A stretch of DNA of 5,514 nt from positions 1 through 5,514 of the forward strand of contig JALONZ010000176.1 in the NCBI GenBank assembly GCA_025454675.1, written 5' to 3'. This document shows, piece after piece, positions 1 to 5,514 of this stretch. The DNA is from Anaerolineae bacterium (lineage in GTDB: Bacteria > Chloroflexota > Anaerolineae > Aggregatilineales > Phototrophicaceae). The notes below the pieces were generated by a model. It was not told where the DNA came from. It did no database searches and worked only from the letters and a program-made list of their open reading frames with translations. A program made the translations under genes and the position numbers. Every line of letters begins with the position of its first letter. The first letter of the stretch is position 1.

Positions 1-32
1 TGCATGATGTTCGCTTGCTCCTTCTTATTCAT
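1..32 (-). CDS. Possible 5' end of a truncated downstream gene
   Basis: On the minus strand an ATG at 32 opens MNKKEQANIM and runs off the left edge without a stop. GGGGGA lies 8 bases upstream as a possible ribosome binding site. A second in-frame ATG at 5 follows AAGGAG by 12 bases, so the true start is uncertain. A lysine/glutamate-rich N-terminus is plausible for a bacterial protein, but ten codons are too few to name a function or prove a gene. The same bases read forward give a short hydrophobic tail ending at a TAA (34-36), which could instead be the end of a plus-strand gene. Confidence 0.25.
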   Translation of the reverse strand, partial: MNKKEQANIM

Positions 33-82
33 CTAAAAATTCCCCCATCTTCAACCCTTCCACCACTTCGTAGCGGAAGGGA

Positions 83-142
83 TACCTCACCCCCTTTTTC
101 CCCCCTCTCCATGCAATGGGGCGGGGGTTAGGGGGCGGGGTA
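83..142. repeat. Nested G/C-run palindromic intergenic element
   Basis: This 60-base element folds as two stacked stems. The outer arms are TACCTCACCCCC (83-94) and GGGGGCGGGGTA (131-142), with one wobble and one mismatch. The inner arms are CCCCCTCTCCAT (101-112) and ATGGGGCGGGGG (116-127), with one wobble and one mismatch and a GCA loop. Its second half resembles 342-364 near the kinase stop codon. The look is that of a REP/MITE-like intergenic repeat; no open reading frame or transposase lies within it. Confidence 0.5.
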
Positions 143-178
143 AAACGGTATTACCACCTATTCGCCTTTGAACGGGCA

Positions 179-271
179 AGCCCCTACGGGCTGAAAAACC
201 GACCGTGTGTGCGGTTTTAGCGCCTTTAGTGCGCTTACAGGGTTTTGCCTAGCAGTTGTTTTAACACCCTG
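179..271. other. Four adjacent stem-loops in the downstream intergenic region
   Basis: Four hairpins follow one another almost without gaps. These are AGCCC/GGGCT (179-183, 188-192), AAAACCG/CGGTTTT (195-201, 212-218), AGCGC/GCGCT (219-223, 231-235), and 238-246 with 263-271, starting CAGGGT and ending ACCCTG, with one mismatch in 9 pairs. They may be a structured RNA, an RNA leader of the gene to the left, or a hairpin-rich repeat. The strand is not determined. Bases 143-178 and 272-305 show nothing further. Confidence 0.35.
194..218 (-). terminator. Weak intrinsic-terminator-like hairpin on the minus strand
   Basis: On the minus strand AAAACCG, a 10-base loop and CGGTTTTT form a 7-bp stem whose last arm runs into five T residues. 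This is the A-tract/stem/U-tract pattern of a weak intrinsic terminator. It lies about 155 bases after the kinase stop and could end transcripts that pass the first hairpin. The stem is short and only three pairs are G-C, so confidence is low. Confidence 0.25.
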
Positions 272-305
272 CGTAAGAAAAGATATCCCTCAAGCCTATT
301 TTTAA

Positions 306-351
306 CCCCTCTCCAAGATGTGGGTAAGGCATAGCCAAAATTGGAGAGGGG
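306..351 (-). terminator. Hairpin after the kinase gene, possible terminator or palindromic repeat
   Basis: CCCCTCTCCAA (306-316) and TTGGAGAGGGG (341-351) form a perfect 11-bp stem with a 24-base loop, starting 23 bases after the kinase stop codon. In the direction of kinase transcription the stem is followed by TTAAAAATAG, so a proper U-tract is missing. It may reduce read-through or protect the 3' end of the message. The G-runs continuing to about 365 make it resemble the element at 83-142, so it may be a degraded copy of a dispersed repeat. Confidence 0.4.
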
Positions 352-374
352 GCAGGGGGGTGGGGATGCCCTTC

Positions 375-3300
375 CTACACAGGCAAAACAACCGTCATGG
401 TCGTCCCTTTCCCGGTTTCACTGCTGGCGACAATCGTCCCGCCATGCAATTCCACAGCTTGCTTGGAAATGGCAAGCCCCAATCCCGTCCCCGATATTGA
501 CCCCACGTTGGCGGCACGATGAAAGGCTTCAAACAGGTGTTTGAGGTCGTTATCGGGGATGCCGATGCCACTATCACGCACTTTGATTATCACCTCATGC
601 GCGGTTTTGCTCAGGTGGATATACACTTGTTTGGGCGCTGGCGAATATTTCAGCGCGTTGGATGTGAGGTTGCTGATAATTTGGCGCATCAGCCGAATAT
701 CAAACGGCATCAGCATCGGGCTATCGCTTGTGGTATAGATGATGCGCCCCGCATAATGGGGTTGCACCTCAAATTCTTCGATAATCTCGCGGGCTAACCC
801 GTCCAAATCGCCCATATTCGGCTTAAATTCCATCTTCCCCGCCTGAATCCGCGCCAATTGCAACACATCTTCCATAATATCTTTCATGTGTAACACCTGT
901 TGGCGGATTTTATCCAGCCGAATATTCACCTGCTCCCCGTCCATCCGCCCGCGATACAGGGTGAGCGTTTCGGTGGTCGCCAAAATGGATGCGAGTGGGG
1001 TGCGAAATTCGTGTGATGCCATGCTGACAAAGCGCGTCTTTAGCTCGACTAATTCTTTTTCGGCGGCGATAGATTGCCTCATGGCTTCTTCGGCTTGTTT
1101 GCGCTCGGTAATATCGTGGATGATGCCAATCACCTCCGTTGGCATCCCCGTTTGCAAGTCGCGCACAATGGTATTGGTCACTTCCACCCAAACATAATGC
1201 CCATCCTTATGCAAAAGGCGTTGCTGAATGGTGAAAAAAGTTTTATCCGACTGTAACGCTTCTATCATCCCCATCCGTGCATTGCCAACATCATCGGGGT
1301 GGATAAATTCGCCGACATGCTTTCCAACCAATTCATTTTGATAATGCCCTGTCAATTCACGGCACGATGGTGTGACAAACATAAATATGCCATCGGGTGA
1401 TAATTTGACAATCACATCGCGGATATTTTCTGCCAACAACCGATACCGCGCCTCACTTTCGCGCAATGCCGATTCTGCCCGTTTGAGCGCCAATAATGAC
1501 CCGATGGTGAGCGAATATAACGCAAAAATATCCACCTGTGCTTGGCTCATCGCCTGATGATTTACCCCGTTATCCGCCGATAGCCACCCCAAAATTTCGC
1601 CATCCCATAATGCCGATACCACCTTTTGCCCCACCGCAAATTGTTGCTTATATTCCATCAGGGCGGTATCCGTGCTAAAGGCAAAACGGTCTTGCCGATT
1701 CAATACCTTGAGGAATAATTCCGGCAATTCGGTGGATTTGTGGCGCAGGTCATATTCTGCCACCACATTCCCTTGTGGGTCTGTGCCATACGTGCCAATC
1801 GCATCACCGTTGTCGTATAACAACAAGCCCATGCGGTCAAAATGCAAATGTGACAAGCCAAACTCCACCACTTGCCGATAAAAGGTATCTAGGTCGCGGG
1901 TATGCGTCAATTTGAGTGTGATTTCGTGCAACGATTTGAGATAGAATTGCATCTCATTTTCTTCGGCTTGGCGGGTTACTAATTCTGCTTCTGCCCGTTT
2001 GCGTTTGGTGATGTCTATATATGCACCCAACACGCCGATGATTGTCCCGTCATCATCGCGCAAGGGCAATTTGCTGGTTTGTAGGATGAGATAATCACCA
2101 TTGTTTTGGGTTTGGGTCTCTTCATAATCCAATTTGGGGATGCCACTGGTCATCACTTGTATGTCATCTGACCGATAAGTCTTCATCTCTTGGGGATGCC
2201 ATGGCAAATCTGTATCGCGCTTGCCAACAATCTGTGTGGTATCGTCTAAGCCCGCATCTTGGGCGAATAGATGATTACACCCCATATATACCCCGTCCCG
2301 ATTTTTCCAAAAAACACGCACGGGGATGGTATCCAACACAATCTGGAGCATATTTTCAGATTCGCGCAAACGGCGCTCACTATCGCGCAGGGCTTGTTCG
2401 GCATGTTGGCGCTCGGTAATATCGTGGATGATACCAATAACCTCTGTCGCCTGACCTGTTTGTGGGTCGCGCACAATGGTGGCATTCATTTCTACCCAGA
2501 TGCTATGCCCGTCTTTATGGATAATGCGATGGGTGTGCGAGAAAAAAACGATGTCATTGCTGATGCACTTCATCAGATATAACTGGACGGGTATGCGCTC
2601 ATCGGGATGGATAACCTCAATGCCGTCTATGCCGATGAGTTCTTCTGGACGATAGCCCAATAAATCATAGATGGATGGCGTGACAAAGGTGTGAAATCCC
2701 TTTAAGTCGAGTTTGATAATCACATCCTTGACATTTTCTGCCAACAACCGATACCGCGCCTCACTTTCGCGCAGGGCTTGCTCGGTTTGTTTGCGCTCGG
2801 TAATATCATGGATGATGCACACAAAATGATGATTATTATCATCGGCATGAACAGGCGCGATGCTCATCGCCACATCCACATGTTGCCCCCCCATATGATT
2901 GGCATAGCCTTCGATGCGTGCCACTTGCCCGCTCTCTGCCACCTGTTGTATGATATGCCCAATTGCCTCGCCCCCATTTGGCACAATCCACTCCTCCAAC
3001 CGACTGTGGAATATCGTGTCGGCTTCTGCCCCAAACAGGCTATAAAAGGCGCGGTTGGCTTGTTGAATCCGATATTTGTTATCCACCATCAAAATCACAT
3101 CCCCGCTATAATTAAAAATGGCTTCGATGCGTTCTTTGGCGTGTTTTAGCTCCGCGGTGCGGTCTTTCACGCGCTGTTCTAATAATTCGTGCGCCTCTGT
3201 TAGGGCTTTTTCGGTTATTTTGCGCGTGGTGATGTCTTTGATGATGGTTGCCAGTTGAATGATTTGCCCCTGCTGGTTGCGAATGGGGAAGATGGTCTGG

Positions 3301-5099
3301 TCAATGTCTATCATCGTCCCATCCAACTTCCGAAGCCGATTCTCCCCGCGCCAATAACCATATTTCATCGCAAATGGGATATAATCTGTATTCAGCCGAT
3401 GTGTATCCGCTTCGGTATGAAATTGTGCAAATGGCACGCCGATGAATCTATTTGGCGATTCCGCGCCTATCAGCCTTGCGCCCGCCTGATTCAAAAATAT
3501 CACGTTGCCATTCAAATCGCCCAACGAAATCAAATCGTGCGCCTGATACAAAATTTCGTTTTGTATCAAAATCTCTTGCTCCACCAATTTTTTCTCGGTG
3601 ATTTCACTGGCATGAATTAGCACCGCATATGGCTTGCCATGTGCATTACGCACAGGCTGAATGCTCGTCCTAAACCAGCACGTCCGCTTATTGATGGTGA
3701 CTTGCGTCTCTAATAATTTGCCCGTGTTGTGGGCTATCACATCACGCACATCGCGCACAATCGAATCGGCTTGGTCTTGTGGGAATAATTCGTGGGCGGT
3801 TTTGCCAACCAGCCCATCGGCATCACCCCCAAACGGGATGGATGCGATTTTGTTGACGAACAAATACACCCCATCTCCATCCACCATCGAAATGGCGGCA
3901 TCGGAGCTATCTACCAAACTGCGATATTTTTCTTCGCTGGCGCGGAGAGCATCTTCGGCGCGTTTGCGCTCGGTGATGTCTATGGCTGTTGTAAAATTAT
4001 AGCGTTGGTTGTTGAGCGCGAGTATCTGCGCCGAAAGCAACACCGAAATGGGCGTGCCGTCTTTGGTATAAATGACGGCTTCTTCGTTGTTGACAAAGCC
4101 TTGCCTCATCAACTTGCCGATGACACGCTCCCGATACGCGATATCGAGGCGCACCACATCCGTAGACTTTTTGCCGATGACTTCTTCGGGCGCAAAACCC
4201 AATGTTTGGCAAAACGCGCGGTTCACCTCAATATATTCGCCCGTCTCCACAAGGCTTAACCCCGCGATGGCAGGGTTGCCATGAAAGGCGGCGGCGAATT
4301 TTTCTTCCGACATTTTGAGTATCGAAATATCTTTCACCACCCCATACAAGGCAGGTTCACCATTCCAAGACCCGCGTGTGACATACGTCTCGACTGGGAA
4401 AAGCTCGCCTGTTTTGCTTTGCACGGGGACGGGGCAATAACTCCGCTTGCCCGCCAACATCGCCCGAATGATGCTTTCGGCTTCCTCTCGGCGCGATTCG
4501 GGATGCACCATCAAGATGGATTGATTGACCAATTCGGCTTCGGTATAGCCCAAACGGTCAACCACCGCCTGATTCACCGCGATGATGTTGCCATCTTTAT
4601 CCAACACGAATAAAAAGTCGTTGATGGTATTAAACAGCATCCGCAAATTCGTCTCGCGTTGGCGCAATAACGCCTCTTGTTGCTTGCGCTCGGTGATGTC
4701 GCGGGCGGTATCATTCACCCGCAAAATGCGCCCCTCATCATCATAATTCACCCACGCCCGCCGATGCAACCAGCGAATATCCCCATTCGGCAAAACGATG
4801 CGATGGTCTAATTCCACAAAGCCGTTTTCGATGCAGGCTTGTTGGGCTTGCAAAACGCGCTCCAAATCTTCGGGGTAGATAATTTGCTTAAAAAAATGAG
4901 GGTCTTTCATGAATGTCTGAACAGGATAGCCAAAAACCCGCTCGAATGAGGCGCTCACATACACCACTTCGCGTTTTGGCTGATGCGAGACAGAAAAAAT
5001 GGCATCTTGCATCGTATCCAGAATGGCGCTGAAATGCTCCAAAATGGCTTCGGGGGGCTGATTGTTCAGGTACATTTGTGAGTGTGCCTGTGGTGTCAT
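375..5099 (-). CDS. Cytoplasmic multi-PAS/GAF sensor histidine kinase, 1574 aa
   Basis: Probable signal-sensing autokinase that phosphorylates its own histidine from ATP and passes the phosphate to an unidentified response regulator. Nine PAS-type domains end in DIT(E)RK-like motifs at residues 134, 257, 374, 499, 622, 765, 893, 1029 and 1329. A coiled coil (about 628-660, with LEQRVKDRTAEL) precedes PAS6, and a GAF domain (about 1050-1207) separates PAS8 from PAS9. The HisKA H-box SMASHEFRTPLA puts the phospho-acceptor at His1363. HATPase_c has an N-box NLTSNALKYS (Asn1481), G1 DSGIGIP (1509-1515), F-box Phe1525, G2 GTGLGLAI (1537-1544) and G3 GKGTT, so the core looks active. There is no membrane segment, signal peptide or receiver domain. 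ATG at 5099 is the first possible start, because an in-frame TGA lies 12 bases upstream; the next Met is residue 9. The stop is TAG. The kinase assignment is firm; the ligands cannot be read from the sequence. It is far longer than a typical histidine kinase. Confidence 0.97.
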   Translation of the reverse strand: MTPQAHSQMYLNNQPPEAILEHFSAILDTMQDAIFSVSHQPKREVVYVSASFERVFGYPVQTFMKDPHFFKQIIYPEDLERVLQAQQACIENGFVELDHRIVLPNGDIRWLHRRAWVNYDDEGRILRVNDTARDITERKQQEALLRQRETNLRMLFNTINDFLFVLDKDGNIIAVNQAVVDRLGYTEAELVNQSILMVHPESRREEAESIIRAMLAGKRSYCPVPVQSKTGELFPVETYVTRGSWNGEPALYGVVKDISILKMSEEKFAAAFHGNPAIAGLSLVETGEYIEVNRAFCQTLGFAPEEVIGKKSTDVVRLDIAYRERVIGKLMRQGFVNNEEAVIYTKDGTPISVLLSAQILALNNQRYNFTTAIDITERKRAEDALRASEEKYRSLVDSSDAAISMVDGDGVYLFVNKIASIPFGGDADGLVGKTAHELFPQDQADSIVRDVRDVIAHNTGKLLETQVTINKRTCWFRTSIQPVRNAHGKPYAVLIHASEITEKKLVEQEILIQNEILYQAHDLISLGDLNGNVIFLNQAGARLIGAESPNRFIGVPFAQFHTEADTHRLNTDYIPFAMKYGYWRGENRLRKLDGTMIDIDQTIFPIRNQQGQIIQLATIIKDITTRKITEKALTEAHELLEQRVKDRTAELKHAKERIEAIFNYSGDVILMVDNKYRIQQANRAFYSLFGAEADTIFHSRLEEWIVPNGGEAIGHIIQQVAESGQVARIEGYANHMGGQHVDVAMSIAPVHADDNNHHFVCIIHDITERKQTEQALRESEARYRLLAENVKDVIIKLDLKGFHTFVTPSIYDLLGYRPEELIGIDGIEVIHPDERIPVQLYLMKCISNDIVFFSHTHRIIHKDGHSIWVEMNATIVRDPQTGQATEVIGIIHDITERQHAEQALRDSERRLRESENMLQIVLDTIPVRVFWKNRDGVYMGCNHLFAQDAGLDDTTQIVGKRDTDLPWHPQEMKTYRSDDIQVMTSGIPKLDYEETQTQNNGDYLILQTSKLPLRDDDGTIIGVLGAYIDITKRKRAEAELVTRQAEENEMQFYLKSLHEITLKLTHTRDLDTFYRQVVEFGLSHLHFDRMGLLLYDNGDAIGTYGTDPQGNVVAEYDLRHKSTELPELFLKVLNRQDRFAFSTDTALMEYKQQFAVGQKVVSALWDGEILGWLSADNGVNHQAMSQAQVDIFALYSLTIGSLLALKRAESALRESEARYRLLAENIRDVIVKLSPDGIFMFVTPSCRELTGHYQNELVGKHVGEFIHPDDVGNARMGMIEALQSDKTFFTIQQRLLHKDGHYVWVEVTNTIVRDLQTGMPTEVIGIIHDITERKQAEEAMRQSIAAEKELVELKTRFVSMASHEFRTPLASILATTETLTLYRGRMDGEQVNIRLDKIRQQVLHMKDIMEDVLQLARIQAGKMEFKPNMGDLDGLAREIIEEFEVQPHYAGRIIYTTSDSPMLMPFDIRLMRQIISNLTSNALKYSPAPKQVYIHLSKTAHEVIIKVRDSGIGIPDNDLKHLFEAFHRAANVGSISGTGLGLAISKQAVELHGGTIVASSETGKGTTMTVVLPV
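1425..1465. repeat. 41-bp exact repeat, copy in PAS9
   Basis: This stretch is identical base for base to 2733-2773, exactly 1308 bases (436 codons) away in the same reading frame. It encodes the linker helix and first strand of PAS9, around RESEARYRLLAEN (ending at residue 1225). Identical codon choice at several Arg, Leu and Ser positions indicates recent duplication or gene conversion and not protein-level constraint alone. Confidence 0.95.
2733..2773. repeat. 41-bp exact repeat, copy in PAS7
   Basis: Partner of 1425-1465. It encodes the same RESEARYRLLAEN segment at the start of PAS7 (ending at residue 789). The two PAS domains also match at their far ends: 1101-1124 and 2409-2432 are identical over 24 bases, again 1308 apart. 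Their middles have diverged in both DNA and protein. Confidence 0.95.
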
Positions 5100-5107
5100 G
5101 ATATTTG

Positions 5108-5112
5108 CTCAC
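5108..5112 (-). promoter_or_regulatory. Weak ribosome binding site of the kinase gene
   Basis: On the minus strand GTGAG lies 8 bases before the ATG at 5099. Its GTGA matches part of the anti-Shine-Dalgarno complement AGGAGGTGA. The spacing is good but the match is short, so modest translation is inferred. It supports ATG at 5099 over the internal Met at residue 9, which has only AGG at a poor distance. Confidence 0.4.
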
Positions 5113-5127
5113 GATAATAACAATTTT

Positions 5128-5138
5128 TTACATTGTAA
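5128..5138. promoter_or_regulatory. Small palindrome overlapping the predicted -10
   Basis: TTACA-T-TGTAA is a perfect 5+5 palindrome around one central base, and it covers the predicted -10 hexamer. A repressor bound here would block polymerase, but palindromes this short are common in AT-rich DNA, so an operator role is only a possibility. Confidence 0.2.
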
Positions 5139-5140
5139 CA
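5132..5140 (-). promoter_or_regulatory. Candidate extended -10 promoter of the kinase gene
   Basis: The minus strand reads TGTTACAAT: a TACAAT hexamer (5 of 6 matches to TATAAT) preceded by TGN, the extended -10 arrangement of housekeeping-sigma promoters. No good -35 hexamer is visible 16-19 bases upstream, which extended -10 promoters tolerate. Transcription would begin near 5125, giving a leader of about 25 bases that contains the weak ribosome binding site. The surrounding DNA is AT-rich. This is a prediction by motif only. Confidence 0.35.
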
Positions 5141-5421
5141 CCAATTAGGCTGATATTGGCATGAGATTTTATGAATTTTTTCCGAAATGTTATGTAAGTG
5201 TTTCTATTCATATGATGAGGGGTTAGCGTGTGGCGCATATAAAAAATGGTTTGTGTGAGCGCACAAAAATCCCTTTGACCAAGACCCCCTTTTCCGCCTG
5301 ATATTTCCTGCCCCATAAATGGCTTGTCCGAATATTCCTAGCGCAGTTTGTGCATTTGCCTCGCCAGATGCTAAAGCACAATACCGTTAAGTTAGTGTCT
5401 TAAATACACCCCCATCTGTAC
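5141..5421. other. Upstream intergenic region, no convincing gene
   Basis: Apart from the dyad at 5250-5267, nothing clear was found here. The part up to about 5260 is AT-rich, as expected for a promoter region. A 62-codon minus-strand reading frame (5128-5316) has no ribosome binding site and no recognisable protein character. No tRNA-like or riboswitch-like structure was recognised. Confidence 0.5.
5250..5267. promoter_or_regulatory. Perfect TTTGTG-N6-CACAAA dyad, possible operator
   Basis: Two perfect 6-base inverted arms flank a 6-base centre (TGAGCG), about 150 bases upstream of the kinase start and about 110 bases upstream of its predicted -10. The size fits a site for a dimeric helix-turn-helix regulator. 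It resembles a CRP/FNR-type site, but the distance between TGTG and CACA is 6 instead of 8 bases, so that assignment is not supported. The regulator is unknown. Confidence 0.25.
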
Positions 5422-5460
5422 TGTTTACGAACATCATCCGCATTTTTGTTTACGAACATC
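5422..5460. repeat. Two exact 14-bp direct repeats TGTTTACGAACATC
   Basis: Identical copies lie at 5422-5435 and 5447-5460, 25 bases start to start. Each contains an internal dyad TGTT-TACG-AACA. A looser relative, TGTCTTAAATACACC, begins at 5396, 26 bases before the first copy. The arrangement fits paired regulator sites, or the multiply repeated ends of an IS21-like insertion sequence, which typically begin with TG. No transposase reading frame is visible before the window ends. Confidence 0.6.
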
Positions 5461-5514
5461 GGACGCACCGTAGCGGCGTGTCTGGTGGACGACATACGCA
5501 CTGCGTGCTAGTCG
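5461..5514. other. GC-rich hairpin segment at the right edge, no gene seen
   Basis: Directly after the second 14-bp repeat, composition shifts to GC-rich. A 9-bp stem (5462-5470 with 5474-5482; one wobble, one mismatch, TAG loop) is followed by the palindrome ACGCACTGCGT (5496-5506) inside CGAC/GTCG arms (5490-5493, 5511-5514). It runs off the window, so its extent is unknown. It could be leader DNA, part of a mobile element end or an intergenic repeat. Confidence 0.3.

Noticed and set aside
2778..3149. 123-codon plus-strand open frame inside the kinase gene
   Set aside because: Antisense to PAS6-PAS7 coding sequence; its repeated LFALGNI-type motif, also seen in other antisense frames here, is only the reverse reading of the recurrent DITERK codons.
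3792..4259. 155-codon plus-strand open frame inside the kinase gene
   Set aside because: It lies wholly opposite a clear PAS-coding region, has no recognisable protein character and is explained as a shadow frame.
4888..5112. GTG-initiated minus-strand frame overlapping the kinase start
   Set aside because: It is in a different frame from the kinase, its GTG overlaps the likely ribosome binding site, and the 1574-residue kinase frame explains the DNA.
5250..5267. CRP/FNR-type binding site
   Set aside because: The gap between TGTG and CACA is 6 bases where the consensus needs 8.
5128..5316. 62-codon minus-strand frame upstream of the kinase
   Set aside because: No ribosome binding site before its ATG, odd composition, and it covers the predicted promoter region.
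4..5437. 10-base inverted match ATGATGTTCG (4-13) against 5428-5437, suggesting element ends
   Set aside because: It does not extend on either side, and 10-base matches are expected many times by chance in a window this long.
5396..5460. CRISPR array
   Set aside because: Only two exact 14-base copies with an 11-base gap; repeats and spacers are both too short.
5490..5514. Integron attC-like site
   Set aside because: Hairpin arms are present, but the RYYYAAC/GTTRRRY core boxes are not seen.

Overview
The window holds one complete large gene, read right to left (minus strand, 5099 to 375), between two non-coding stretches of about 370 and 415 bases. The gene encodes a 1574-residue soluble sensor histidine kinase with nine PAS-type domains, one GAF domain and a complete HisKA/HATPase_c catalytic core. 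No transmembrane segment or signal peptide is visible, so it should act in the cytoplasm. No response regulator is encoded in the window and the protein has no receiver domain, so its phosphorelay partner is unknown.

The source is probably a free-living bacterium of moderate GC content. The long PAS/GAF kinase, the style of the GAF domain (FDRMGLLLYD followed by GTYGTDPQG) and the G/C-run palindromic intergenic repeats are reminiscent of Chloroflexota. This is an impression from family knowledge; Cyanobacteria or another phylum with many multi-PAS kinases cannot be excluded.

Left flank (1-374, downstream of the kinase): a perfect 11-bp hairpin 23 bases after the stop codon, four back-to-back stem-loops at 179-271, and a nested G/C-run palindrome at 83-142 related to the first hairpin. 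At the extreme left edge the first codons of another minus-strand gene may begin (32 to 1). If so, it lies downstream of the kinase in the same direction, separated by about 340 bases of structured DNA.

Kinase gene (375-5099): PAS1-PAS8, then GAF, PAS9, HisKA, HATPase_c. PAS7 and PAS9 share a 41-base stretch identical at the DNA level exactly 1308 bases apart, and a 17-base DNA core encoding the DITERK linker recurs five times. Both suggest growth or reshuffling by in-frame recombination.

Right flank (5100-5514, upstream of the kinase): an AT-rich segment with a plausible extended -10 promoter overlapped by a small palindrome, a perfect 6+6 dyad further upstream, then two exact 14-bp direct repeats (TGTTTACGAACATC) 25 bases apart, followed by a GC-rich hairpin-forming segment running off the edge. 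These repeats are either operators for a gene to the right or the end of a mobile element. No convincing gene was found in either flank apart from the possible edge fragment. I found good evidence of an unusually large sensory kinase and several unexplained intergenic structures, but nothing that clearly proves a new biological system.
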